Below, one piece after another: positions 35,209 to 44,562 of a stretch of 64,000 bases of DNA (its first letter is position 1; every line of letters begins with the position of its first letter). The position numbers and the translations under genes were made by a program. The DNA lies in the NCBI GenBank assembly GCA_014138095.1, contig JACGXE010000015.1:1-64000 (forward strand), written 5' to 3'. The DNA comes from Ochrobactrum sp. RH2CCR150. GTDB taxonomy: Bacteria; Pseudomonadota; Alphaproteobacteria; Rhizobiales; Rhizobiaceae. The notes below the pieces were generated by a model. That model searched no databases. It had not been told where the DNA came from and worked only from the letters and a program-made list of their open reading frames with translations.

Positions 35209-36249
35209 ATGTCAGTCACGAGCACAAAAGACAAAGCGGCAACCCCGGGCGGGGCAAAGCGGAAAACCAGTATCGTGCATCTGCTGCTCGAAGGTCGTGC
35301 GTTTTTTGCCCTGATCGCAATCATCGCTGCTTTTTCGTTCCTGTCGCCCTATTATTTCACAGTCGACAATTTCCTCATCATGTCTTCGCATGTGGCCATT
35401 TTCGGGTTGCTGGCGATCGGCATGTTGCTGGTGATTCTGAATGGCGGCATTGATCTTTCCGTTGGTTCCACACTGGGGCTTGCGGGTGTGGTTGCCGGTT
35501 TTCTGATGCAGGGCGTGACGCTGCAGGAATTCGGCATCATTTTGTATTTCCCGGTCTGGGCCGTGGTGATCCTCACCTGTGCACTGGGTGCATTTGTGGG
35601 CGCTGTTAACGGCGTGCTGATTGCCTATCTGCGGGTTCCAGCCTTTGTGGCGACGCTCGGCGTGCTCTATTGCGCGCGTGGTGTTGCTTTGTTGATGACG
35701 AATGGTCTGACCTACAACAATCTTGGTGGCCGTCCGGAACTCGGGAACACCGGCTTTGAGTGGCTCGGTTTCAACACGCTTTTCGGTGTTCCGATCGGTG
35801 TGTTGGTTCTGGCTGTTCTCGCAATCATCTGCGCCATCGTTCTCAACCGCACAGCGTTCGGTCGCTGGCTCTATGCTTCGGGCGGTAACGAGCGGGCTGC
35901 TGAGCTTTCAGGCGTACCCGTCAAGCGGGTCAAGATTTCCGTTTACGTCATTTCAGGTATCTGCGCCGCAATTGCCGGTCTCGTTTTGTCGTCGCAGCTC
36001 ACATCGGCCGGTCCGACCGCGGGAACGACCTATGAACTGACGGCAATCGCAGCGGTTGTTATCGGTGGCGCAGCTTTGACAGGCGGACGCGGCACCATTC
36101 AAGGTACGTTGTTGGGAGCCTTCGTCATCGGCTTCCTTTCCGACGGTCTGGTGATCATCGGCGTATCCTCCTACTGGCAGACGGTCTTTACCGGCGCGGT
36201 GATTGTGCTCGCGGTTCTGCTCAACAGCATTCAATACTCCCGACGATAG
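35209..36249 (+). CDS. eryF: Erythritol ABC transporter permease
   Basis: A 346-residue ribose-type permease with about nine hydrophobic spans, NGGIDLSVGSTLGLAG near residue 80 and VIGGAALTGGRGTIQG near residue 285. It is separated from the ATPase gene by 124 bases and from the binding protein by 155 bases, but all run the same way. Gene letter by position in the published unit. Confidence 0.88.
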   Translation: MSVTSTKDKAATPGGAKRKTSIVHLLLEGRAFFALIAIIAAFSFLSPYYFTVDNFLIMSSHVAIFGLLAIGMLLVILNGGIDLSVGSTLGLAGVVAGFLMQGVTLQEFGIILYFPVWAVVILTCALGAFVGAVNGVLIAYLRVPAFVATLGVLYCARGVALLMTNGLTYNNLGGRPELGNTGFEWLGFNTLFGVPIGVLVLAVLAIICAIVLNRTAFGRWLYASGGNERAAELSGVPVKRVKISVYVISGICAAIAGLVLSSQLTSAGPTAGTTYELTAIAAVVIGGAALTGGRGTIQGTLLGAFVIGFLSDGLVIIGVSSYWQTVFTGAVIVLAVLLNSIQYSRR

Positions 36250-36404
36250 GAACAGGACCCGGTCCAATTTTGGATGGGTCGTAATCCGAGGGCGTATCGA
36301 AAGGTTTCCAAGACGGCGATCAACCTCAAAAGCCTCGCCCACTGGAAATGATACCCGCCGGGCTACCGGCACAACACAAACAATAAATGTTACGGGAGTG
36401 AGAC

Positions 36405-37352
36405 ATGTTTAAGAAGGGTATGCGCGTTCTGTTTGCCGCAGCAGCGGCACTGCCGCTTATTGCCAGCGCAGCTTGGGCTGAAGGTCTGATGACGATTATC
36501 GTCAACGATCCTTCCAACCCCTACTGGTACACCGAAGGTGAAATCGCCAAGAAGACGGCTGAAGGCATGGGCTATTCGGCTGTCGTTGGCGGTCACAAGG
36601 GCGACACGAACACCGAAAGCAATCTGATCGACACCGCGATCACCAATAAGTCGGTTGCGATCATTCTTGATCCGGCCAATGCTGACGGCTCGGTTGGCGC
36701 GGTCAAGCGCGCTGTCGCAGCAGGCATTCCGGTGTTCCTCGTCAACGCTGAAATCAATCAGGAAGGCCTCGCCAAGGCGCAGCTCGTTTCCAACAACGCG
36801 CAGGGTGCTGCAATCGGCGCAACCCAGTGGGTTGAAAGCGTTGGCGACAAGGGTAAGTATGTCGAGCTGTTCGGCGCGCCGTCGGATAACAATGCCGCAA
36901 CGCGCTCCAATGGCTACGAAACTGTTCTGTCGCAGTACCCGGATCTGGTGAAGGCCGGCAAGGATGTGGCCAACTGGAACCGCACACAGGGCCACGACAA
37001 GATGCAGGCCCTGTTGCAGGCCAATCCCGACATTATCGGCGTTATTTCCGGTAACGACGAAATGGCTCTCGGTGCGATTGCTGCCCTGAAGAAGGCTGGC
37101 AAGCTGGAGCAGGTCAAGGTCGGCGGCTTCGATGGTTCGCCAGATGCTGTTGCAGCAATCAAGGCCGGTGAACTTCAATACACCGTGCTGCAGCCGGTTG
37201 CCATTTTCTCGGAAGCTGCCGTCAAGCAGGCTGATAGCTTTATTAAGACCGGCAAGACGGGCGTCGATCAGGAGAAGCAGCTTTTTGATTGCTTCCTGAT
37301 CACCAAGGACAATGTCGACAAGTACACCGCTCCGTTCGTTCTCGAGCAATAA
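36405..37352 (+). CDS. eryG: Erythritol ABC transporter periplasmic binding protein
   Basis: A 315-residue binding protein with a signal peptide (MFKKGMRVLFAAAAALPLIA, cleavage after AWA). The fold motif NDPSNPYWYTEGEIAKKTA starts the first lobe, and SGNDEMALGAIAALK lies in the second. A close relative sits in the apiose cluster (47905-48861), with matching TAI and SGND segments. Followed by a terminator-like hairpin. Confidence 0.88.
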   Translation: MFKKGMRVLFAAAAALPLIASAAWAEGLMTIIVNDPSNPYWYTEGEIAKKTAEGMGYSAVVGGHKGDTNTESNLIDTAITNKSVAIILDPANADGSVGAVKRAVAAGIPVFLVNAEINQEGLAKAQLVSNNAQGAAIGATQWVESVGDKGKYVELFGAPSDNNAATRSNGYETVLSQYPDLVKAGKDVANWNRTQGHDKMQALLQANPDIIGVISGNDEMALGAIAALKKAGKLEQVKVGGFDGSPDAVAAIKAGELQYTVLQPVAIFSEAAVKQADSFIKTGKTGVDQEKQLFDCFLITKDNVDKYTAPFVLEQ

Positions 37353-37362
37353 GAGCAAAGAC

Positions 37363-37391
37363 CGGAGCGTCGGCTTCAAACCGGCGCTCCG
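37363..37391 (+). terminator. Terminator after the transporter operon
   Basis: CGGAGCGTCGG pairs with CCGGCGCTCCG (one G-T pair) around CTTCAAA. TTCCCCTTTTT follows after a short gap, so the T-run is displaced. Confidence 0.65.
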
Positions 37392-37474
37392 AATATCGTT
37401 CCCCTTTTTATCTGGCGCAGAGCGTCGGAACCTGTCAGTGAAAACGATAATATTGCAGGGAACGGATAGCAGGC

Positions 37475-38323
37475 ATGACGGTGAACAACAAAGCAAGCAT
37501 AGACAATCTGATGACGGATCAAGTGCCAAATGACAGTCGGCATGCACGTCAGCTGGTGCGTCGCCAGCAGATTGCCGAGACTGTTATGGCCGAAGGTTCT
37601 ATGCGGATCGAAGACTTGACGGAGCGTTTCGGCATCAGCCTGATGACCGCTCACCGCGACGTCGACGAACTCGTGAGCCGGGGTCTTTTTCGCAAGACAC
37701 GCGGTGTCGTTTCCGCAGCACCCACCAGCCTGATCGAAGCGAGTGATCTTTATCGGGTCTCAAGGCAGTCGGAAGAAAAGAAACAGATCGCTGAAGCGGC
37801 GATGCAGTTTGTCGAGCCGGGACAAGCCATCTTTCTGGATGACTCGACCACCGTTCTGCAAATGGTGCCGCATCTTCAGGCCAAGACGCCTTTGACCATC
37901 ATTACCAATTCGCTGATCCTGATGAATGAGGTTCGCGATATGCAGGACATCACGCTGATCGGTCTGGGTGGGCAGCTTTATAACTGGTGCAACGCCTTTG
38001 TCGGCGGCATGACGATCCATGAAATCCGGCGTCTGCGTGCAGATGTAGCGTTCATCTCGATTGCTGCAATCACCGACGATCTGCTGTTCCATCAATCGAC
38101 CGAGATGGTTGAAACGAAGCGAGCCATGCGCGAATGCGCGGCAAAAAGTGTTCTTCTGGCCGATCATACAAAATTCGAACGGCGCGCCCTGCACAATTTC
38201 GGTGCGTTGAACGATTTCGATGTCGTCATCGTCGATGAAGATACGCCCGAGGCGCATATTGAACGGATGCAGTCACAGGATATCAATGTCGTGGTCGCCC
38301 GTTCAACTGGCCAGAGAGAATAA
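37475..38323 (+). CDS. DeoR-family regulator
   Basis: A 282-residue regulator. Helix-turn-helix at about 45-70 (MRIEDLTERFGISLMTAHRD), then the DeoR sensor domain (DDSTTV, TNSLILM, HTKFERRAL). It is upstream of an FGGY kinase and a GlpD-like dehydrogenase on the same strand, so these are probably its targets. It differs from the DeoR protein at 26145 in sequence. No clear operator found. Confidence 0.85.
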   Translation: MTVNNKASIDNLMTDQVPNDSRHARQLVRRQQIAETVMAEGSMRIEDLTERFGISLMTAHRDVDELVSRGLFRKTRGVVSAAPTSLIEASDLYRVSRQSEEKKQIAEAAMQFVEPGQAIFLDDSTTVLQMVPHLQAKTPLTIITNSLILMNEVRDMQDITLIGLGGQLYNWCNAFVGGMTIHEIRRLRADVAFISIAAITDDLLFHQSTEMVETKRAMRECAAKSVLLADHTKFERRALHNFGALNDFDVVIVDEDTPEAHIERMQSQDINVVVARSTGQRE

Positions 38324-38380
38324 TCCAATCCCAGCGAACGCTCTTCGCTGCCCTGCATTTACATACCAGGAATTCGATCC

Positions 38381-39895
38381 ATGCCCTCTCTGTTGGGAAT
38401 TGATAGCGGACTGACCGTCACAAAAGCCGTTGTGTTCGATATTAACGGCAGGACGCTTTCCGTTGCGCGTCGCCGCGTGGCGCAATCTTTTCCACATCCC
38501 CGTCATGCCGAGCGGGACATGGACGAATTCTGGAGCGCCACGGCAGATGCAATTGCAGAAGCCATTTCCGTGAGCGGGAGACCTGCCTCGGACATTCTGG
38601 CCATTGCCACCACTGCACATGGGGATGGTATCTATATGCTCGACGATGAATGCCGCCCTCTTGGTGCGGGCATTCTGTCGCTGGATAGCCGCGCCGTCGA
38701 TATCGCAGAAAATTGGCTGAATAGCACAGTGGCAGCGCAATCCATCGCCGTTACCGGACAATTGCCGCACGCTTCGGCACCTTCGGCAATTCTCGCCTGG
38801 GTGAAAGAAAACGAGCCCGAGCGCTTCAGCCGCATCGCGCATGTGATAGCCTGCAAGGACTGGCTGCGGTTCTGCCTGACAGGAGAGGTCGGAACGGATC
38901 GAACCGAGGCGTCCACCTCATTTACGGATGTGAATACGCAGGATTATTCCCGCGAGGCGCTGAAACTGTTTGGGCTCGATGCCCTTTGGAACGCATTGCC
39001 GCCGATGTCACGCTCGGACGAGATCGTGAGCGGCGTTTCTGCGGCTTGCGCGGCACGGACCGGACTTGTCGCTGGAACACCAGTTGTCGGCGGTCTGCAC
39101 GATGTGACGGCATCGGCGCTAGGGGTTGGTGGCCTCAAAGCGGGGACTGTGGCGGTTGTCGCTGGAACCTATTCGATCAATGAAACGCTATCCTCCGAAC
39201 CGCGTGTGAACGAGAGCTGGTTTTGCCGCAATGGCATTGCGCCGGGGGAATGGAACAACATGTCGATCTCGCCGGCGTCGACGGCGAACTATGACTGGTT
39301 TCTGGACCAGCTTTGTCCTTCGGAGCGGCGTCTGGCGGAGGAAACGGGCCGCTCGATCCATGACATGTTGCGCCCGGAAATAGATGCAGCCTTGGCCAAG
39401 CCTTCAACAGCATTGTTCCATCCCTATCTCTTCGGTTCACCCTATGGGGCTATGGCAAGTGGGGCCTTCTTCGGTCTGCGCGGCTGGCAGGAACGCGGCG
39501 ATATGCTGCGCGCTGTCTGGGAAGGAATAGCCTTCAATCATCGCATCCATGTCGATCATCTCAAAGAAGGGTTCGCCATCTCCGCTGCGCGGTTGACGGG
39601 CGGCGTATCGCGCAGCCCGGCCTTTGCGCAAATGTTTGCCAATGTGCTTGGGATGCCGGTGACCGTGACCGAGACGGATGAGGCAGCAGCCTGGGGTGCA
39701 GCGCTTTGTGCGGGCAAAGGTGCAGGTGTTTTTGCGGATGTTTATAGTGATCCGCGCGATCTTGATGCGATCGGCCGCACATATACGCCAGATGCCCAAC
39801 GCAGCGTGCAATATGAAAAGCGCTTCACGCTGTTCAAGGAAATTGCATCCTCGCTTGGACCATTATGGCCGAAGATCGAAGCCCTTACGGACTGA
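38381..39895 (+). CDS. FGGY-family carbohydrate kinase
   Basis: A 504-residue FGGY kinase: N-terminal LGIDSGLTVTKAVVFD, AHGDGIY, and C-terminal LTGGVSRSPAF. It belongs to the same family as EryA but is not a close copy. The closest pattern I recognise is L-xylulose/keto-gulonate kinase (LyxK-like). Followed after 57 bases by a GlpD-like dehydrogenase, the same kinase-plus-flavodehydrogenase pairing as EryA/EryB. Substrate is probably a polyol, not known which. Confidence 0.85.
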   Translation: MPSLLGIDSGLTVTKAVVFDINGRTLSVARRRVAQSFPHPRHAERDMDEFWSATADAIAEAISVSGRPASDILAIATTAHGDGIYMLDDECRPLGAGILSLDSRAVDIAENWLNSTVAAQSIAVTGQLPHASAPSAILAWVKENEPERFSRIAHVIACKDWLRFCLTGEVGTDRTEASTSFTDVNTQDYSREALKLFGLDALWNALPPMSRSDEIVSGVSAACAARTGLVAGTPVVGGLHDVTASALGVGGLKAGTVAVVAGTYSINETLSSEPRVNESWFCRNGIAPGEWNNMSISPASTANYDWFLDQLCPSERRLAEETGRSIHDMLRPEIDAALAKPSTALFHPYLFGSPYGAMASGAFFGLRGWQERGDMLRAVWEGIAFNHRIHVDHLKEGFAISAARLTGGVSRSPAFAQMFANVLGMPVTVTETDEAAAWGAALCAGKGAGVFADVYSDPRDLDAIGRTYTPDAQRSVQYEKRFTLFKEIASSLGPLWPKIEALTD

Positions 39896-39952
39896 CGACG
39901 AACGGAACGAATATTGCGCGGTTGCGCAGGCAACACATGTGAAGACGGTGAA

Positions 39953-41680
39953 ATGAACAGTTTCGTAGGCTCTGCCGAAATGAAAAGCCGCATTGCGCAA
40001 CTCGGAAAGGACGGCTTGGACGTCCTTATTCTCGGGGCGGGCATCAATGGTGCGGGGCTTTATCGTGATTTGTGCGAGCAAGGCGTCAATTGCCTGATTG
40101 TCGATAAGGGTGATTTCGGATCGGGCACCAGTGCAGCACCATCTCGCCTGATCCACGGCGGGCTGAAATATCTGGAGACGGGAGAATTCGGTCTTGTCGC
40201 GCAATCCACGCTGGAACGAAACCTGCTTTTGAAGAATGCGCCACATAATGTCGAGCCGTTGCCGACTTTTATTCCCGTTTTCTCATGGACCAAAGGTATT
40301 ACAGCCGCGCTGCGCACTTTGTTCGGTTCTACAACAGCTCCACGCAGCCGCGGTGCGGTTTTGATCAAGATTGGTCTTGGTCTCTATGATTATTTCGGTG
40401 CGCGTGAACGCGTAATGCCGCGTCATCGTTTTCTCTTGAAAAAGACCGCTACGAAGGAAATGCCTTATATCACGCCAGCGATTGTTGCTGGCGGCATCTA
40501 TCATGACGCGAAGGTCAGCCGGCCGGAACGCCTCGTTTATGAACTCGTCAGTGACGGGCTTCGGGCCAATTCATTAAGTGCGGCGGTCAATTTCACCAGA
40601 TTGGTAAAAGCCGGTGACGGTACAGTCAGTTTTGAAGGTCCAGATGGTGCAGGGTTTTCGGTCAGGCCGAAGCTTGTCATCAACGCGGCAGGACCATGGA
40701 TCGACCATGTGAATGCAGCGCTCGGCAAGCCGACCAAGATGATCGGTGGCACCAAGGGATCGCATATTCTGATCGACCATTCCGAACTGGTGAAGAGCCT
40801 TGATGGAAGGATGATTTATTTCGAGGCCGATGACGGTCGTATCTGCCTGGTCTACGACTATCATGGTCTTGCGCTGGTTGGCTCGACTGATATTCCGTCT
40901 GATGATCCGGACAATGTAAGCTGCGACGATGATGAGACGGATTATTTCATTGAAAGTCTGCGCTCACTTTTGCCGAAACTGCATTTTGACCGCAACCAGA
41001 TCGTCTACACCTATAGCGGCATTCGCCCGCTGCCTGCTTCCAATGCCTCGGAACCGGGGCTGATCAGCCGTGATCACTCGGCCCCGGTGATTGAGCCCGA
41101 TGCGGCGCGTCCATTCGCAATCATATCGCTGATCGGCGGCAAATGGACGACATTCCGGGGCTTTGCCGAGGAGGTTGCGGATAAGGTTCTCCAACGAATG
41201 GACCGCAAGCGTATTCATTCGACGCGCAATCTCGCAATCGGTGGCGGCAAGGACTACCCGCTGGATGACAAAGCACGTGCTGCCTGGGTTGCGCGACAGG
41301 TAAGCGAGACGGGCCATGGACGGGAGCGTGTTGAGTTGTTGCTCAAGCGCTATGGCACAACGGCTGGTGCAATCATTCGCGATGAAGCCAAAGCCGGTGC
41401 CGCGCATTTGCCCGAAACCGATACGGTAAGCCGCGCCGAAATCGCCTGGATCGCGCGCAATGAACTGGTGGTCCATCTCGCCGATGTTGTGTTGCGCCGT
41501 ACGACGCTCGCCATTGATGGCGCACTGGCAACCGATAATCTGGCTGCGATAGCGGATATTCTGGCGCTGGAACTTGGCTGGAGTGACGCGCGCAAAGCCG
41601 AAGAAATCGAAGCAGTGACCGCTGAGCTGGCCAAGCGTCACAATGTTGTTCTGGCTGCTCGGCCCGCAAAGCGACGCTGA
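39953..41680 (+). CDS. GlpD-like FAD-dependent polyol-phosphate dehydrogenase
   Basis: A 575-residue flavoprotein with GAGINGAGLYRDL, the GTSAAPSRLIHGGLKYLETG motif of glycerol-3-phosphate dehydrogenases, and a C-terminal GlpD domain. It is longer than EryB by about 70 residues. The start at 39953 is chosen over a TTG at 39914. It could be a true glycerol 3-phosphate dehydrogenase, but the upstream kinase is not GlpK-like, so another polyol phosphate is possible. Converges on the apiose operon with a 21-base gap. Confidence 0.85.
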   Translation: MNSFVGSAEMKSRIAQLGKDGLDVLILGAGINGAGLYRDLCEQGVNCLIVDKGDFGSGTSAAPSRLIHGGLKYLETGEFGLVAQSTLERNLLLKNAPHNVEPLPTFIPVFSWTKGITAALRTLFGSTTAPRSRGAVLIKIGLGLYDYFGARERVMPRHRFLLKKTATKEMPYITPAIVAGGIYHDAKVSRPERLVYELVSDGLRANSLSAAVNFTRLVKAGDGTVSFEGPDGAGFSVRPKLVINAAGPWIDHVNAALGKPTKMIGGTKGSHILIDHSELVKSLDGRMIYFEADDGRICLVYDYHGLALVGSTDIPSDDPDNVSCDDDETDYFIESLRSLLPKLHFDRNQIVYTYSGIRPLPASNASEPGLISRDHSAPVIEPDAARPFAIISLIGGKWTTFRGFAEEVADKVLQRMDRKRIHSTRNLAIGGGKDYPLDDKARAAWVARQVSETGHGRERVELLLKRYGTTAGAIIRDEAKAGAAHLPETDTVSRAEIAWIARNELVVHLADVVLRRTTLAIDGALATDNLAAIADILALELGWSDARKAEEIEAVTAELAKRHNVVLAARPAKRR

Positions 41681-41701
41681 ACGCGTATCCACTGTTTTGG
41701 C

Positions 41702-43531
41702 CTAAAGCGGTATCGACAGAACTCTAAAGGGTGCGAGCGAAAATGCGTTTCTACCTTCTATGCTGAGGCTCTGCTCTTCTGGCGTGGCATTCACGAGCCA
41801 GATTTCACTCTCCACTGCAAACGCTAGAACATGCGCCGGGCGGGAAGAATGATAGGCGCGCCATTCCTTCCCAGCCAGTGCAGACAAGGTCTTCACGCTG
41901 TTGAAGACCGGGCGCGTATGACCTGCTGGTGTTGGCTCATTTTCATCCGCAATCAGTCCAAAAGGACCCGTCAATGCCGATAGGGTCAGACAGTCGAGAT
42001 TTGCGTCCAGCACCCGCGCGGCATAGGCAAATGCGAAAGCTTCCGCGAATTTGCCGTTGTGGCGCGGATCCCGATTGACCATGGCGATACGGTTTCCATC
42101 GGGATTGTCCATGGTCCTGCTACCATAGGGATTTTGGCGCATGGGAATGGTCGATGGGCCAACGCGGTATGGTTTGTGGCCATAAATAGCGCGTACCGAA
42201 CGCGTAATGAAGGGCAGCGCCTCCAATGTCTGTATGACGCTGAGATCGTCTGCAGCATGGACGATTGGATTGGTGCAATGGGTCACGAAGTCGATCAGAG
42301 CGCCCGGTACGCGCTTGCGGTTCAGCTCCGTAAAATAGCTCAGCATACCGCCGCCAAGGGTGGCGCCCGGGAAAGCAATGCGCGCGGCGCTATAGACTTC
42401 TTCCAGTGGTGGGCAAGGCGGCCACGCACTGCCGGGCGGCGTGGACTGGCGATCTATTGAGGGTGAAACAATGATCGCGTCGGGCGCAAAGCCTGCCGCT
42501 TTCATTTGCGCCGCGATTTCGGAGGTCTCGTCAAACAGTGCTCTTTCACAAGAGAGCGCTATTTCTACCGATGTGCGACCCTTGAATTTAACCGCAATGG
42601 CGGCAAAGTCCATGAATGCCGTTTTGTTATGTCCGGCACCCGGATCGTAGTGGAACAACAAATCCTGCGGGTTAATTTCATCAACCAGGGATGATGCAGC
42701 TAGACTTGCCTTGGCCTCTTCCGGCGTAATGATCATGCCGATATTCGGCATGGTGCCACGTGCGTCGTCAGGCGTAATAAGGACTGGCTCTGTGGTTGCC
42801 TTGACAACAGCGGGCGCACTCACCCGATTATCGCGTATAATCAACCGGATGCGTTGAAGCACCGGCTCGTTGGCTTCAATCCGATAAGGCCAGGGCAGTG
42901 CCAGCGGGCGCACATAGGTTTTATAGGACGCGTCGGACCAGTTGCGTTGGTCCTCCATCTCGAAAATGTCACCTTCCATATGACATTCCGCCAAGACACC
43001 GGGAATGGCTTCATGGGTGATGGCGCGCATGTTCTTGAAGGGTTGCCATGGCTCAATGAGGTCGGGTAGGTGGGTCTCGACATGCGTCCCATCGACATGC
43101 TCCACCGTGACTGGCGAACCGGCAAGTCCAACAATCGGATGTAGAATACAAAAACCGCATCGGTTGGTTTCAAAGCCGGTTGTAGATGTGGCGACGGCAT
43201 CAAAGGTCAGTGTGCCACGGGCATCGGCAGATATTGTTACATCGACCTTCAATTGAGTATTGTTGGGGCCGTTAATATGCGCCTGATAGGTGATAGAAAA
43301 GCCGGCTGTATTTCTCTCAACGGTCAGGTCACGGATAGAGGGAGCATACGTGCCCCAGTCACGGTCGCGAATAAGGTAGGAGACAGCGCGTAGCACTTCG
43401 ACGCCATCATAGGTGATGGTCCGCAAATTCCCATCGCTCAGGTCAACTGCGAGACGCCCTGCTTGCAGATGCAGCGGTCTGGCTTCGGTTTCCTGTGTAC
43501 CATAAAGCAGAAACGGATCGACGCTGCTCAT
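41702..43531 (-). CDS. apnL: D-apionolactonase (ApnL-like)
   Basis: A 609-residue protein without a common hydrolase signature that I can point to. The N-terminal part (MSSVDPFLLYGTQE, then LRTITYDGVEVLRAV) fits the large family described as D-apionate lactonase. The call rests mainly on context: it overlaps by four bases the dehydrogenase that would make the lactone, and the whole run carries an oxidoisomerase, a DUF1537 kinase and a RuBisCO-like protein. Last gene of its operon. Role: open apionolactone to D-apionate. Confidence 0.7.
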   Translation of the reverse strand: MSSVDPFLLYGTQETEARPLHLQAGRLAVDLSDGNLRTITYDGVEVLRAVSYLIRDRDWGTYAPSIRDLTVERNTAGFSITYQAHINGPNNTQLKVDVTISADARGTLTFDAVATSTTGFETNRCGFCILHPIVGLAGSPVTVEHVDGTHVETHLPDLIEPWQPFKNMRAITHEAIPGVLAECHMEGDIFEMEDQRNWSDASYKTYVRPLALPWPYRIEANEPVLQRIRLIIRDNRVSAPAVVKATTEPVLITPDDARGTMPNIGMIITPEEAKASLAASSLVDEINPQDLLFHYDPGAGHNKTAFMDFAAIAVKFKGRTSVEIALSCERALFDETSEIAAQMKAAGFAPDAIIVSPSIDRQSTPPGSAWPPCPPLEEVYSAARIAFPGATLGGGMLSYFTELNRKRVPGALIDFVTHCTNPIVHAADDLSVIQTLEALPFITRSVRAIYGHKPYRVGPSTIPMRQNPYGSRTMDNPDGNRIAMVNRDPRHNGKFAEAFAFAYAARVLDANLDCLTLSALTGPFGLIADENEPTPAGHTRPVFNSVKTLSALAGKEWRAYHSSRPAHVLAFAVESEIWLVNATPEEQSLSIEGRNAFSLAPFRVLSIPL

Positions 43532-44562
43532 GCCAGCATAGCCTTTACATCGATGCGGTTGCCGCTGGCCGCACTGCTATAAGCTGCCTCCACGAGTGCA
43601 AAGGTTTTGAGGTTGTCAGCGCCCGATGTTGATGTTTCCTCGTCGGAAGCAAGCCTGTCGACCCAATGCTGCTGGATTGCGTAAACGCTTTCCTGAATAT
43701 TGTGCCAGGGGCGTGAGGCCCAGGACAACATTCTGGGTGAAACATCCGAAATAGCTGTTCCTTTGTTATTAATAATCTCCAGACGATATCCCTGATGAAG
43801 GCGGATTGACCCCGCCGTTCCATCTAACTCGATCAGGGTTTCGGGGAAGGGATCGACCTGAAGCTTCGTGGCGTAGCTGACATCCACAACGGATGTGGCG
43901 CCATTTTCATGGTCGAGCAAGATGGTCGCTACGTCCTCACCCTTGATCTTCGGATTGACGCGTTTGGTTCGCGCGACGAGGCTTGTTACATCGCCGAGAA
44001 TAAAGCGCGCGATATCGAGCGTGTGAATGCCGAGGTCTTCGATGATGAAGCGCTCGCCTTCCGCAAGATACGGCTGGCCAGAGAAGACATCAAAGCCCGA
44101 CCGGAAGGAAAAGCGCCCCCAGAAGGGATCGCCTATCGCGGCGCTATTGAGCGCTTTCCGAACGGCCTGTATCGGGGTCTGCCAGCGGAAATTCTCGTGA
44201 ACCATCAACGGAATACCGGCATCGTGGCACGCTTTCACCATAGCCTTCGCATCACCGAGATTTGTGGCAAAAGGCTTTTGACAGATGGCGGGCACTTTAT
44301 GTGCGGCAGCCATTTCAACCAGCGAGCGATGGCTTCCAACTGTCGTGGCAATATCGACAAAATCAACGTTGCCATCAGCAAACAGCGCTTCAGCATCGGC
44401 ATAACGGCGTTCGATCCCGAACTGATCACCGACAATTCTTAGCCGTTCGGGATCGCGGTCACAGATGGCCACGATTTTCGCGCCGGAAACATCGTTCCAG
44501 GAATGCATCTGGTTGATCGCGAAGAAGCCGCAGCCGATAAGCGCGCCATTTAATTCTGTCAT
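43528..44562 (-). CDS. apsD: Gfo/Idh/MocA oxidoreductase, likely D-apiose dehydrogenase
   Basis: A 344-residue NAD(P)-dependent dehydrogenase: N-terminal GCGFFAINQMHSW and the C-terminal GFO domain with DLGIHTLDIARFILGD. The usual EKP motif reads QKP (Q95-P97). I chose the Met at 44562, which overlaps the permease stop (TAATG); the open frame extends 108 residues further but lies within the permease gene. In apiose pathways this family makes D-apionolactone from D-apiose. Assignment by family plus cluster. Confidence 0.75.
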   Translation of the reverse strand: MTELNGALIGCGFFAINQMHSWNDVSGAKIVAICDRDPERLRIVGDQFGIERRYADAEALFADGNVDFVDIATTVGSHRSLVEMAAAHKVPAICQKPFATNLGDAKAMVKACHDAGIPLMVHENFRWQTPIQAVRKALNSAAIGDPFWGRFSFRSGFDVFSGQPYLAEGERFIIEDLGIHTLDIARFILGDVTSLVARTKRVNPKIKGEDVATILLDHENGATSVVDVSYATKLQVDPFPETLIELDGTAGSIRLHQGYRLEIINNKGTAISDVSPRMLSWASRPWHNIQESVYAIQQHWVDRLASDEETSTSGADNLKTFALVEAAYSSAASGNRIDVKAMLA

